A stretch of DNA of 64,000 nucleotides from Ignavibacteria bacterium (lineage in GTDB: Bacteria; Bacteroidota; Ignavibacteria; Kapaibacteriales; UBA2268), in NCBI GenBank assembly GCA_012518115.1, contig JAAYTD010000087.1:62001-126000 (forward strand), written 5' to 3'. Shown piece after piece: positions 1-8,712 of this stretch. How positions within the stretch are numbered: position 1 is the stretch's first letter; each line of letters starts with the position of its first letter. The notes beneath the pieces were generated by a model that was not told where the DNA came from, searched no databases, and saw only the letters and a list, made by a program, of their open reading frames with translations. The position numbers were made by a program, and so were the translations under genes.

Positions 1-384
1 AGCTCTATCTTGTGTTAGAAACGGTTTGATCTCTATTACAATATAGACATTATCTTTAGATAGAGCTAATACTTCTTTAAAAGTCGGTATTTTTTCATTG
101 AACTTTTTATCAGCAAAAGTACCTGTAATTTCATAATTAGCTATTTGCTTATATGAAAGTTCTGCTATTTTCACTGTTTTATTTTCAAATTCTATATCAT
201 CATTATGATAAACTATAATTTCGCCATCTTTAGTAAATTGCACGTCAATTTCTATCATATCCACACCTATTTTTATAGCTTCTTTAAAAGCTGCAATTGT
301 ATTTTCAGGTGCAGCCTTAGAAGCTCCGCGATGGGCAGCTATTAAAATAGAAGTATCTTTAGCTCTATCTTGCAAAGTTTTCAT
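1..384 (-). CDS. Glycerophosphodiester phosphodiesterase family protein, C-terminus cut by window edge
   Basis: The first 128 residues of a GDPD-family enzyme can be read; the rest lies beyond base 1. Family motifs are visible: HRG with the catalytic His at about residues 19-21, ENT at about 28-30, and EIDV followed by VYHND, where the metal-binding Glu/Asp and second His sit. The family hydrolyses glycerophosphodiesters to glycerol-3-phosphate and an alcohol. There is no signal peptide, so a cytoplasmic form is likely. It starts 5 nt after the pdxJ stop, so it is probably the last or a late gene of the fmt-gatA-pdxJ run. The substrate cannot be told from this part. Confidence 0.85.
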   Translation of the reverse strand, partial: MKTLQDRAKDTSILIAAHRGASKAAPENTIAAFKEAIKIGVDMIEIDVQFTKDGEIIVYHNDDIEFENKTVKIAELSYKQIANYEITGTFADKKFNEKIPTFKEVLALSKDNVYIVIEIKPFLTQDRA

Positions 385-389
385 AATAT

Positions 390-1157
390 CTATACTAATT
401 CACCACTTATACTGGCCATATAAAAAGTTTTATACTTAATGATTAAATCTATCATCTCTTTAACCGCAGCTTGCACTCCAACCATAGTAGATCTTGCAAC
501 AACAGAATGTCCGATATTATATTCTTCAATATCAATAACTCGGCATATATCTTTGATATTTCTATAATTTAGACTATGTCCTGCAGATACAAACAATCCA
601 TTTTCGGCTGCATATTGAGTAGCATTTGCAAATTTATCTATATGTTCTTCAATAGCTCTGCTATTGTCATTTTCCCACGCAATAGCATAATTTCCTGTAT
701 GAAGTTCAACAATATCAGCATTTACTTCTTTTGCTGCTTCAAGTTGCTTTTGCTCAGGTTCTATAAATAAACTTACTTTCGTTCCAACATCGTGCATTTT
801 TTTTACACATTCTTTAATATGTTTCAAATGTTTCACTACATCTAATCCACCTTCAGTTGTCAATTCTTCAGGTCGTTCAGGAACTAATGTAGCTACCGCT
901 GGTTTTACTTCTTGAGCAATTTTTACTATTTCATCGTCAGTGGACATTTCTAAATTCAATTTAGTTGTAATTACTTGCTGTAATAAGCGAATATCCTCAT
1001 CTTTAACATGTCGTCTATCTACACGTAAATGAGCTACTATTCCTGTTGCACCTGCTATTTCTGCTTGTAAAGCTGCAGAAATAACATTAGGTTCGTTACT
1101 ATTTCTTGCATTTCTTAAAGTTGCAAAATGGTCAATATTTAAATTTAAGTTAAACAT
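390..1157 (-). CDS. pdxJ: Pyridoxine 5'-phosphate synthase
   Basis: PdxJ condenses 1-deoxyxylulose-5-phosphate with 3-amino-2-oxopropyl phosphate to give pyridoxine 5'-phosphate, the last step of DXP-dependent vitamin B6 synthesis, in the cytoplasm. The 255 residues are slightly longer than most PdxJ proteins (about 240). The N-terminal strand NIDHFATLRNARN (residues 7-19) is the family's signature, and the His/Glu-rich TIM-barrel features follow (EPEQKQL, ELHTGNYA, SAGHSLNY). It lies 51 nt after gatA and 5 nt before the GDPD gene, suggesting co-transcription. The last residues (about 245-255) look like a short extra tail. Confident call. Confidence 0.95.
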   Translation of the reverse strand: MFNLNLNIDHFATLRNARNSNEPNVISAALQAEIAGATGIVAHLRVDRRHVKDEDIRLLQQVITTKLNLEMSTDDEIVKIAQEVKPAVATLVPERPEELTTEGGLDVVKHLKHIKECVKKMHDVGTKVSLFIEPEQKQLEAAKEVNADIVELHTGNYAIAWENDNSRAIEEHIDKFANATQYAAENGLFVSAGHSLNYRNIKDICRVIDIEEYNIGHSVVARSTMVGVQAAVKEMIDLIIKYKTFYMASISGELV

Positions 1158-1208
1158 AGTAATTTTCTTTATTAATTTTTTAGTTTTTAAGAATATATTT
1201 ATAAAATT

Positions 1209-2618
1209 TTATTTCATTAAAGCTTTAGCAAACCTTAATAATTTATTTTCTTCAAATCTTGCTGCTTGTAGTTGCATTCCTATTGGTAATCCTAAAGAAT
1301 TTTTACCACTTGGAATAGAAATCGCAGGTATTCCCGCTAAATTTGCAGATGTTGTAAAAAAGTCCGAAAGATACATTTTTACAGGATCATCTTGTTTTAC
1401 ATTTGCCTTAAAAGCAGCTGTTGCAGTTGTCGGCAAAAACATAAAATCTACTTTTGTAAATGTTTCGGCATAACTTTTTGTTATAAGTTGCCTAATTTGT
1501 TTAGCCTTATCGTAATAGTTATTTTGCGAATTTGAAGTTAAAAAATGCGTTCCTAACAAAATACGTCTTTTAACCTCATCACCAAAGCCTTCACCACGAT
1601 TGAGTGCAACATAATCAACATCATCAACAACTAAATCTGTATGATGCCCATAGCGAACCCCGTCTAATCTTGCCAAATTAGAAGAAGCTTCAACTGTAGT
1701 CAAAACAATATAAGTTGGCACCCAATATTCAGAATTTATAAGTTCAATTTTATGAAATTCAGCGCCCATAGCTTTCAATTGCTCAAGTTTACTTTCGTAA
1801 ACTTCCAATATATCTGCCGACAATTGCTTTAACATATCATCAGGCAATACGCCAACTTTAAACTTACTTGGCAAATCTTCATTCAGTTTTTCAAAAGTAT
1901 TTACCGCATCTAACTTAGCAGTCGTTTGGTCGTTTTCATCTTGTCCGTTTATCACATCAAAAATTAAAGAAGTATCTTCTATATTTGACGAAAAAATCCC
2001 CACTTGGTCAAATGAAGATGCAAATGCAATAACTCCGTAACGCGATAACCTTCCGTAAGTCGGCTTAAATCCAACAGTTCCGCATAAAGCTGCGGGCTGA
2101 CGAACTGAACCACCTGTGTCAGTGCCCAAAGCAGTATGAGCCAATCCCGCTGCTACCGCTACCGCCGAACCACCCGAAGAACCACCCGAAACATACTCTT
2201 TATTTATCGGATTTTTTACACCACCGAAATATGAAGTTTCATTGGAAGAACCCATAGCTAGCTCGTCCATATTTACCTTTCCTACAACAATTCCGCCCGC
2301 TTGCTGAAGTCGCTCTACTACAGTGGCATTGAAAATAGGACGATAATTTTCTAACATTCGCGAAGCTGCCGTTGCACGCATTCCTTTTACGAAAATATTG
2401 TCTTTAACGGCAATAAGCATTCCTTCTAATGGACGAGGATTACCAGCGGCAAACCTTTTATCTGACTCACGCGCCGACAAAATAGCATCTTCATTTAATT
2501 CAAGATAAGCATTTAAATCTTTTTGCGATTCAATTGCAGCTAAAATACTGCTTAGCTCCTGTTCGCAAGTTGTTTCACCTGCCTTAACACGATTTTTAAA
2601 ATCTATATATGTTTTCAT
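1209..2618 (-). CDS. gatA: Asp-tRNA(Asn)/Glu-tRNA(Gln) amidotransferase subunit A
   Basis: GatA is the amidase subunit of GatCAB. It releases ammonia from glutamine for transamidation of mischarged Glu-tRNA(Gln) or Asp-tRNA(Asn). The amidase-signature triad is complete with canonical spacing: Lys72 in AVKDN, cis-Ser147 in GGSSGG, and nucleophile Ser171 in TDTGGSVRQPA. The 469 residues are normal for the family. The gene sits 14 nt after fmt, joining two tRNA-dependent functions in one transcript; gatB and gatC are not in the window. The amidase family also includes other hydrolases, but spacing and length fit GatA. Confidence 0.96.
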   Translation of the reverse strand: MKTYIDFKNRVKAGETTCEQELSSILAAIESQKDLNAYLELNEDAILSARESDKRFAAGNPRPLEGMLIAVKDNIFVKGMRATAASRMLENYRPIFNATVVERLQQAGGIVVGKVNMDELAMGSSNETSYFGGVKNPINKEYVSGGSSGGSAVAVAAGLAHTALGTDTGGSVRQPAALCGTVGFKPTYGRLSRYGVIAFASSFDQVGIFSSNIEDTSLIFDVINGQDENDQTTAKLDAVNTFEKLNEDLPSKFKVGVLPDDMLKQLSADILEVYESKLEQLKAMGAEFHKIELINSEYWVPTYIVLTTVEASSNLARLDGVRYGHHTDLVVDDVDYVALNRGEGFGDEVKRRILLGTHFLTSNSQNNYYDKAKQIRQLITKSYAETFTKVDFMFLPTTATAAFKANVKQDDPVKMYLSDFFTTSANLAGIPAISIPSGKNSLGLPIGMQLQAARFEENKLLRFAKALMK

Positions 2619-2632
2619 TTTCTTTAATTTGA

Positions 2633-3571
2633 TTATTCTATAAAAGTTCCTTGCTTATCTCCACGATAACCTGCAAGAAAATCTTTAACTAACATACGTT
2701 TTTTACCTTCTGCTTGAAGCTCTAAAATCTCTATAAAGCCATCAGAACATTTAACAAAAAATTTGTTTTTTTCAATAAAAAAATCCCCTGCTTGTTTGCT
2801 TTCCGCATTATGAATATCACTCGATAGAGCTCTATAAATTTTAATTGTAGCATTGTTCCACATCGTAAAAGCACACGGCTCAGGAGAATATCCGTTTATA
2901 AAATTTGCAACAATTTCTGACGACTGACACCAATTAATTTTTGCATCTCGCCGAAAAATTTTAGGAGCTAGAGACGCTAAACTATGATCTTGTTGCTTTA
3001 ACTCATAATTTCCTTTTAAAAGTAAATCGCAAGTTTTAATAGCTAATGACGGTGCAAGCGTTTGAAACAGATTATATAAATCGCCCGCAGTAGCATTCGC
3101 AGGAATAGCTAGTTCCTCTTGCAACAAAATATCACCTGTATCAACTGCTTCCTGTAAAATAAATGTAGTAATTCCAGTCGTTTTATCACCATTAATAATT
3201 GCCCAATTTATAGGAGCTGCACCACGATATTTCGGAAGCAAACTTGTATGTATATTAAAAGTCGCAATTTTTGCAGCACTGAATATACTCGGAGGCAAAA
3301 TCCTAAAAGCAAAAACAACAATAATATCAGGCGACAATAGACGGATTTGCTCACAAAATTCTGGTTCTTTCATACTAACAGGTTGAAGAACAGGTAAACC
3401 TAATTTAAGAGCTGCTTCTTTAATCGGCGAATATTGCAATTTCAAACCACGACCTTTAGGCTTGTCAGGCGTAGTTACAACAAGCTGAATATTATGTAAT
3501 TCATTTAATTTTTCTAAAGTAGGAACTGCTATTTCTGGAGTTCCCATAAAAACTATATTTGCTTTTTGCAT
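2633..3571 (-). CDS. fmt: Methionyl-tRNA formyltransferase
   Basis: Fmt transfers the formyl group of 10-formyl-THF to Met-tRNA(fMet) for initiation. The N-terminal Rossmann segment VFMGTPEIAVPTL (about residues 7-19) is followed by the catalytic block with Asn106, His108 (in NIHTSLLP) and Asp144. These numbers match the E. coli enzyme. The C-terminal OB-like tRNA-binding domain (about 210-312) is present, so it is full length at 312 residues. It heads a likely fmt-gatA-pdxJ-GDPD transcript; upstream lie repeat sequences and a terminator of the preceding gene. Confidence 0.96.
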   Translation of the reverse strand: MQKANIVFMGTPEIAVPTLEKLNELHNIQLVVTTPDKPKGRGLKLQYSPIKEAALKLGLPVLQPVSMKEPEFCEQIRLLSPDIIVVFAFRILPPSIFSAAKIATFNIHTSLLPKYRGAAPINWAIINGDKTTGITTFILQEAVDTGDILLQEELAIPANATAGDLYNLFQTLAPSLAIKTCDLLLKGNYELKQQDHSLASLAPKIFRRDAKINWCQSSEIVANFINGYSPEPCAFTMWNNATIKIYRALSSDIHNAESKQAGDFFIEKNKFFVKCSDGFIEILELQAEGKKRMLVKDFLAGYRGDKQGTFIE

Positions 3572-3663
3572 TCTCTATTTTGCTTTTTTTATTTTATATC
3601 AAATTGAATTATTTATTACTTCAACAATTGCAGACTACTTTTGTTATTCCAAAGATTAGAATA

Positions 3664-3760
3664 ATTCCCCTTCTCAGAAGGGGTGGCAGGCGAAGCCTGA
3701 CGGGGTAGTCCCACACCTCCCCCGCTAGCGCGGGTACTCCTCTCAAGAGGAGAATTTGAC
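3664..3760 (+). repeat. R1 double-hairpin repeat followed by its companion R1b
   Basis: Two stem-loops make R1: CCCCTTC..GAAGGGG-like and CAGGC-GAA-GCCTG, ending GACGGGGTAGTC (to 3710). R1b follows at 3711-3760: ACACCTC, hairpin CCCGC-TAGC-GCGGG, hairpin CTCCTCT-CA-AGAGGAG, then AATTTGAC. Related copies occur at 11 or more other places in the window. The copy sits between the start of fmt and the 3' end of the next minus-strand gene. Confidence 0.8.
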
Positions 3761-3859
3761 AACTATATTTTAAACAAATTGTTATTCAATTTGGTATTAC
3801 AAATATACAAAAATTTAGTGATACTTTTTAGTGCTTTAATATTTTTTATAAAAACAAAT

Positions 3860-3899
3860 AAAAAAACCTTGCTCATATTAATAAAGCAAGGTTTTTTTT
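3860..3899 (-). terminator. Bidirectional rho-independent terminator (copy 1 of a duplicated terminator)
   Basis: Perfect stem CCTTGCT/AGCAAGG extended by A/T pairs, with an A-run on one side and a T-run on the other. It lies just 3' of the secreted protein ending at 3920. An almost identical copy, with identical flanks, lies at 5521-5560. Confidence 0.85.
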
Positions 3900-3919
3900 A
3901 TTTTTTTATCTAAATTAAA

Positions 3920-5365
3920 TTATCTCGCGATTATAAACTTAAAACTTTTATCATTTACACGCAAGAAATAAACGCCAGCCGGCAAATTTTGTATATTATA
4001 ATTAAATACATTCTCACCTACATAATCACCTTCTGCTACTACAGATAACTCTTTGCCACTGTTATCAAATATCTTTATTAAACAATGACTAAAAGAAGGT
4101 AAAGACAATGTGAAACGTAAGAGCTCTTTATCTACAAAAAGATTACTAACAATTGCAGAAGAAGAAGCTACCGAACCAGTAGAATCTATAGTATAAGCTG
4201 CTATACCGCCTTCTCCACCTAATATACCTTCTTCTATACCTACTATCTCTCCCATACCATTGGCTAAATAACATCCATTATGATAATCAGATAAAAGAAG
4301 TGGTGTCCAAAAATCTTCTAATACACTACAATTTGAAAAATTATATATGCGATAATTATAACCTTGTTCTTTGTTCCAACCTAACCTAAATATACAATCG
4401 TCATGATCTAAAAAGGAGACTGCACCACCAAAACCATCATCTTTTTTACAATCATTCACTAATTTACCGCCCGCATCTAAATCAAAGACTCTAATATGAT
4501 GAGTATGACCGATTAAATCACCCCAATTATCCCGAATATCTTGTTTACCTCCAACATACAACTTGTTGTCAGAACTAAAATGAAATGGAGTAGAAGTATG
4601 TCGTTCTTCAATACCATAACAATTGTCTTCAGCCCATATCATTGTTACGCCGTAGGGTAACTTCTTGTGTGTTTTTGCATCATAAACTGTAGTAGCCAAA
4701 TAAAATGACCGACCGTCATATCTCTCGGTTAATACTACATGATACTTACTGTCTTTACTTGTCAGCAAACCTTTTAACCTGCCTTCGTTTCCTAATTTAA
4801 TCTCAGTTCGTTCTAAGTTTTCTATATTTATTATTAAAAGATTATTACAACCATAACCAGGGTATGGCCCAAACCCTGATGTATCCGTAACAAAAACAGA
4901 TGTAAATAATTCTTTACCATCGGCACTAAAAAATACTTTTAGATCTTTATAAGAGTAAGGAAGCTTCTCAGGATAAGGCAAAGGTATTTCTTTGTAAAGT
5001 CCAAAGTTTTGCATATCATAAATAGATATTGTTGTAGAAGTTTTGCCTGCGGAACTAGGAAGCATAACTGCTAAATACTTGCCATCATGCGATACGTCCC
5101 CATTGCCTTTAGCAGCAACATAATATAATACTTTACCATTAAGAGCATCTAATATATAAATATAGTTAATACCACTACCATAATACGTAGCTATAATTTT
5201 TTTGCCATTATCAAAAAAACGTTGTTCGCTAACATAAAGCAGTTCATTTTTCCACACTTGCTTAAATACCTTTTTGCCTGCAGAAGCGCTACTTGGCAGC
5301 ATTAAAAAACTAAATAAAGCGAAAAAGAAAAATAAAATTAAGGGGCGAAAAAGAATCTTTTTCAT
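3920..5365 (-). CDS. Secreted WD40/beta-propeller-like protein with T9SS type A C-terminal sorting domain
   Basis: 481 residues. Residues 1-29 are a signal peptide (basic start, long Phe/Leu-rich core, ASA before the cut). The middle has repeated blade-like segments (KVLYYVAAKGNGDVSHDGKY, FFSADGKEL, HFSSDNKLYVGGK) typical of a beta-propeller that tracks ordered text-like substrates or ligands, so no function is assigned. The last 75 or so residues (SHCLIKIFDNSGKEL ... LPAGVYFLRV) form the beta-sandwich used by type IX secretion cargo, so export across the outer membrane is inferred. The gene stands alone, with terminators on both sides. Confidence 0.75.
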   Translation of the reverse strand: MKKILFRPLILFFFFALFSFLMLPSSASAGKKVFKQVWKNELLYVSEQRFFDNGKKIIATYYGSGINYIYILDALNGKVLYYVAAKGNGDVSHDGKYLAVMLPSSAGKTSTTISIYDMQNFGLYKEIPLPYPEKLPYSYKDLKVFFSADGKELFTSVFVTDTSGFGPYPGYGCNNLLIINIENLERTEIKLGNEGRLKGLLTSKDSKYHVVLTERYDGRSFYLATTVYDAKTHKKLPYGVTMIWAEDNCYGIEERHTSTPFHFSSDNKLYVGGKQDIRDNWGDLIGHTHHIRVFDLDAGGKLVNDCKKDDGFGGAVSFLDHDDCIFRLGWNKEQGYNYRIYNFSNCSVLEDFWTPLLLSDYHNGCYLANGMGEIVGIEEGILGGEGGIAAYTIDSTGSVASSSAIVSNLFVDKELLRFTLSLPSFSHCLIKIFDNSGKELSVVAEGDYVGENVFNYNIQNLPAGVYFLRVNDKSFKFIIAR

Positions 5366-5520
5366 AAACTACCTCGTTGAAAAATTATTTGATAAAAAAT
5401 ATAGTTTATAAATAAGACACTATTTTTTTGGTTTTGTTACATTTTTTAGAAAATTATTAGAAATACTTCTATTGTATCTGAAAAACATCTCAAAATCACA
5501 CTATTTTATAAAAAACAAAT

Positions 5521-5560
5521 AAAAAAACCTTGCTCATATTAATAAAGCAAGGTTTTTTTT
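5521..5560 (-). terminator. Bidirectional rho-independent terminator (copy 2 of a duplicated terminator)
   Basis: Same stem, loop and A/T flanks as 3860-3899, including the upstream stretch ACAAATAAAAA. It lies 57 nt downstream of the DUF805 gene read on the minus strand. Confidence 0.85.
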
Positions 5561-5617
5561 ATTACATCGTTTTTTTACTATGTGTATTTATAAATTATTA
5601 TTAAATACTATCTTTAT

Positions 5618-5974
5618 CTAACAAACTTCCGCCTTAGGATCTTCACCATATTGATTTGCACCTTTTTCCCCTTCTTTAATTGTCAAAATTAAAAACCAAA
5701 TTCCACCTATAATTGGAATAAGTGTTATTAATATCATCCAACCACTCTTGCCTATATCATGAAGCCTTCTAACAGAAACAGCTAATGAAGGAAGAAGTAT
5801 AGCTAAAGAATAAATTAGAGACAAAATAAAGCCATAAGTCCCAATCTGTTGTCCTATGCCCATTATAATTAATGCAATAATTGCATTAATTAAAATAAAC
5901 ATCCAGTATTCTTTACGTCTAGCTCTACCGGAAAAAACCACATAATTTTTTAATACTTTTAAATACCATTCCAT
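5618..5974 (-). CDS. DUF805 family small membrane protein
   Basis: 118 residues that match DUF805 throughout: FSGRARRKEYW near residues 15-25, then hydrophobic helices at about 26-50, 50-68 and 78-98, with the RRLHDIGKSGW signature at about 68-78 and a charged, soluble C-terminus. It is an inner-membrane protein of unknown biochemical role, common as single genes across bacteria. It has its own terminator downstream and 187 nt of A/T-rich sequence separating it from mnmG, so it is probably monocistronic. Confidence 0.88.
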   Translation of the reverse strand: MEWYLKVLKNYVVFSGRARRKEYWMFILINAIIALIIMGIGQQIGTYGFILSLIYSLAILLPSLAVSVRRLHDIGKSGWMILITLIPIIGGIWFLILTIKEGEKGANQYGEDPKAEVC

Positions 5975-6161
5975 ATTCTTTACTCCTTTTTTAATATGTT
6001 TTGAAAAATTTTAATAATATGATATTCTAAATATACAAAATTTATTTTAGAATATTTATATTTTAATAGTTTTTCTGTCATTAATTATAATTCTGATATA
6101 ATAAAAACCTGTAAATAAAAAAGAAATATCAATATTTCTAAAAAAATAGAAACTCAAAAAA

Positions 6162-8027
6162 TTACAATCGCATATAAACAGAAATCATAGAAATATCCGT
6201 AGCTGATATTCCTGATATGCGCGCAGCTTGTCCTAATGAAATTGGGCGTATTTGCTTTAATTTCATTCGCGCTTCTGTTGAAATTGATTGAATTGCATCA
6301 TAATCAAAATTTTCAGGAATACGTTTATTTTCATTTTCTAAGAAATAAGCAACTTCGTTTTGTTGTTTCAATATATACCCTTCATATTTCAAAGCGATTT
6401 CTAACTTTTCTATTAATTCAGCATCATTTTTAACATTAGCAAGGCTTTTAGGCAGCTTTTCAAACTTGTTTAGTAAATGTTCTAATTTAACTTTTCCTCG
6501 TTTTGAAAGTGCATAAACCGAAGTTGTATCTGTAATTAAAGAATCGTTGAGCTCTTCAAGATAAGAATTAATTTCCTTAGCTTTCAATTTTATATTTTTC
6601 GTTTCTTCAAACGCTTGTTCAACGGTATTTTTTTTCCACAAAATTTTCTCATAGAGCTCTTGAGAAATTAAGTCCAAATTCGCAGCATATCCCGCCAAAC
6701 GTTCCATAGCATTATCTTGTCGCAAAAGCAATCTATATTCAGCCAGCGAAGTAAACATTCTATAAGGTTCGTCGGTGCTTTTATTCACTAAATCGTCAAT
6801 CAAAACGCCGATATAAGCTTCGTTTCGTTTAAGTTGAATAGGTTCGCAATCGCGGAGCGAAAGAACAGCATTTATTCCTGCTATCATTCCTTGTCCCGCT
6901 GCTTCTTCATAGCCCGAAGTTCCATTGACTTGACCCGCAAAATAAAGCCCCGCAATAGCTTTGCTTTCTAATGAGTATTTAAGTTGATTTGGGAAAAAAT
7001 AGTCATATTCTATCGCATAACCATAACGAAGAATTTCGCAATTTTCAAGCCCGGCAATACTTCGTAATCCTGCAATTTGAACTTCTTTTGGTAAGCTTGT
7101 TGAAAATCCATTAACATATATAGAATTTGTATTTAATCCTTCTGGCTCAAGTAAAATTTTATGGCTGTTACGTTCCGAAAAACGATTTATTTTATCTTCA
7201 ATAGATGGACAATATCGCGGTCCTGTTCCCTTGATTAATCCTGTAAACATAGGAGATTGATCAAAGCCTGTACGCAAAATATTATGAGTTTTTTCTGTAG
7301 TTTCTGATGAAAAGCAAACTATTTTGTTTTCAACCTTTTCTGTTTTGTAAGAGAAAGGAAGCGGAACATCATCACCTTTTTCTATTTTAACTTTGTCATA
7401 ATTTATAGAATCTTTATGTATGCGTGGCGGTGTTCCTGTTTTCAGTCTGCTTTTTTTTATGCCATTAGCTTCAAGTAAATCGGATATATGTTCAACTGCT
7501 GGCTCATCAGCTCTACCCGCTTTAATAGCTTCACGTCCTATAAATATTTTACCGTTCAAAAATGTTCCGCTACACAAAATCACGCAGCTAGCTAGTAAGG
7601 TTTCATTTTCTAAAGTTTTGCAGCCGAAAACTTTATTTTCTTTTACAAGAATTTCAGAAGCAGTTTGTTCTATAAGAGTTAAATTTTCTAAGCTTTCAAG
7701 ATAATTTTTTGCTACCAAAGGATATAAATCTTTATCAATTTGAGCGCGTGGTGACCATATTGCTGGTCCTTTAGATCTATTCAGCGTCTTGAATTGTAAG
7801 CCCGCTTTATCGGCTAAAACGCCCATAGCTCCTGAGAGTGCATCTATTTCTTTTACAAGATGTCCTTTCGCCGTCCCACCTATGTTCGGATTACAAGACG
7901 GTTTACAAATAGTTTTGAACGAACTTGTAACAAGAGCAGTACAAGCTCCTAATCTCGCCGCAACAGCTGCCGCTTCTAAACCTGCATGTCCCCCACCTAC
8001 AACAATTACATCAAATTTATTGTTCAT
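6162..8027 (-). CDS. mnmG: tRNA uridine-5-carboxymethylaminomethyl modification enzyme MnmG (GidA)
   Basis: MnmG with MnmE installs the (carboxymethyl)aminomethyl group on wobble U34 of certain tRNAs, using FAD. The FAD dinucleotide fold [12 protein letters not shown] is at residues 9-20. The family blocks [22 protein letters not shown]-like (about 45-65), [14 protein letters not shown] and [16 protein letters not shown] (about 375-390) are all present. The 621 residues match the family. It is read alone, with the 715-bp repeat-rich region upstream. mnmE is not in the window. Confidence 0.97.
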   Translation of the reverse strand: [621 protein letters not shown]

Positions 8028-8156
8028 TGAAAATATTTTTTGTATTCTATTAAAAAATTAATTTACAAAAATATGAAAAAAATAAAGAATTTCCTTTGTT
8101 AAATGAAAAAATGCCGATAACTAATACTATTTTGAATTATATATTTTTTAATATTT

Positions 8157-8198
8157 CCCTTTATCAGATGTTGGGGCGTATTGCATACGCCCTTTTTT
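8157..8198 (+). repeat. R4 hairpin with T-run
   Basis: GGGCGTAT-TGC-ATACGCCC followed by seven T, preceded by CAGATGTTG. It looks like a rho-independent terminator but no plus-strand gene reads into it. A diverged homologue lies at 44399-44438. Confidence 0.75.
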
Positions 8199-8250
8199 TG
8201 TCTGAACTATGATTTATGGGATTTATATGATTATTATGATTAGAAATAAT
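8198..8250 (+). repeat. R2 dispersed element, plus orientation
   Basis: Begins GTCTGAACTATGATTTAT, then TTATATGATTATTATGATT. At least nine copies, whole or partial, are in the window. Confidence 0.75.
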
Positions 8251-8279
8251 GTTAGAGGCGTATTCTATACGCTTTTTTT
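8250..8279 (+). repeat. R4-like second hairpin with T-run
   Basis: GCGTAT-TCT-ATACGC followed by eight T, preceded by ATGTTAGAG. It is similar to the R4 hairpin 80 nt upstream, with a different loop. Confidence 0.6.
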
Positions 8280-8287
8280 TGTTTATT

Positions 8288-8435
8288 CATCATTTGCCGT
8301 TGCCTTTAGGCAACGGATATAATGCTCCTAATTGTAATCAGGGATTTATCCCAAATTTATAATTGGGTTAAAACCCAATTTTCTTTTTTAGTTATCTTTT
8401 TATCCGTCAGTTAAAACTGACGGCAATAGATTATA
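8288..8435 (+). repeat. R5 block: three perfect palindromes in a row
   Basis: CCGTTGCC-TTTA-GGCAACGG, then AATTGGGTT-AA-AACCCAATT, then CCGTCAGTT-AA-AACTGACGG. Seen only once in the window. Confidence 0.7.
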
Positions 8436-8458
8436 ATATAATTATTCATTAATAATGT

Positions 8459-8550
8459 CATCCCTACGGGATTTTTAAGGATATTTGCTTTTTTATCCCG
8501 TTTTTTACCGATATTTTGTGCCTACGGCACATTCTTATGTTTACCTTTTT
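8459..8550 (+). repeat. R3 repeat with TAC-loop hairpins
   Basis: ATCCC-TAC-GGGAT, then TTTTTTACCGATATTTT and GTGCC-TAC-GGCAC, then CTTATGTTTACCTTTTT. Related copies are at 18281-18413 and 52934-53075. Confidence 0.75.
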
Positions 8551-8581
8551 CTATTTTGAACAAGAATATACCAAAATTTTA

Positions 8582-8620
8582 CAAAATCATAAAAATCCCA
8601 CAAATCACAGTTCAGACAAA
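8582..8620 (-). repeat. R2 dispersed element, minus orientation
   Basis: Ends CACAGTTCAGACAAAA, the complement of the R2 head; it is preceded by the A/T-rich body AAATCATAAAAATCCC. Confidence 0.7.
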
Positions 8621-8624
8621 AAAA

Positions 8625-8712
8625 GAGGAGAATTTTCGCTCAACGAAATTAGCAAATTCCCTTCTTTGGAGAGCTAGGGGAGGTCAAATTCCCCTTCTGG
8701 GAAAATTTGACT
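8625..8712. repeat. Degenerate R1/R1b remnants
   Basis: Fragments GAGGAGAATTTTCGCT, AAATTCCCTTCTTTGGAGAG and CAAATTCCCCTTCTGGG recall R1 and R1b ends but the stems are broken. Confidence 0.5.

Noticed and set aside
576..770. Plus-strand frame antisense to pdxJ
   Set aside because: Shadow of the strong pdxJ coding frame.
8157..8279. Riboswitch or attC recombination site for the R4/R5 hairpins
   Set aside because: No conserved riboswitch core, no start codon in cis downstream on the plus strand, and no RYYYAAC/GTTRRRY boxes of attC.
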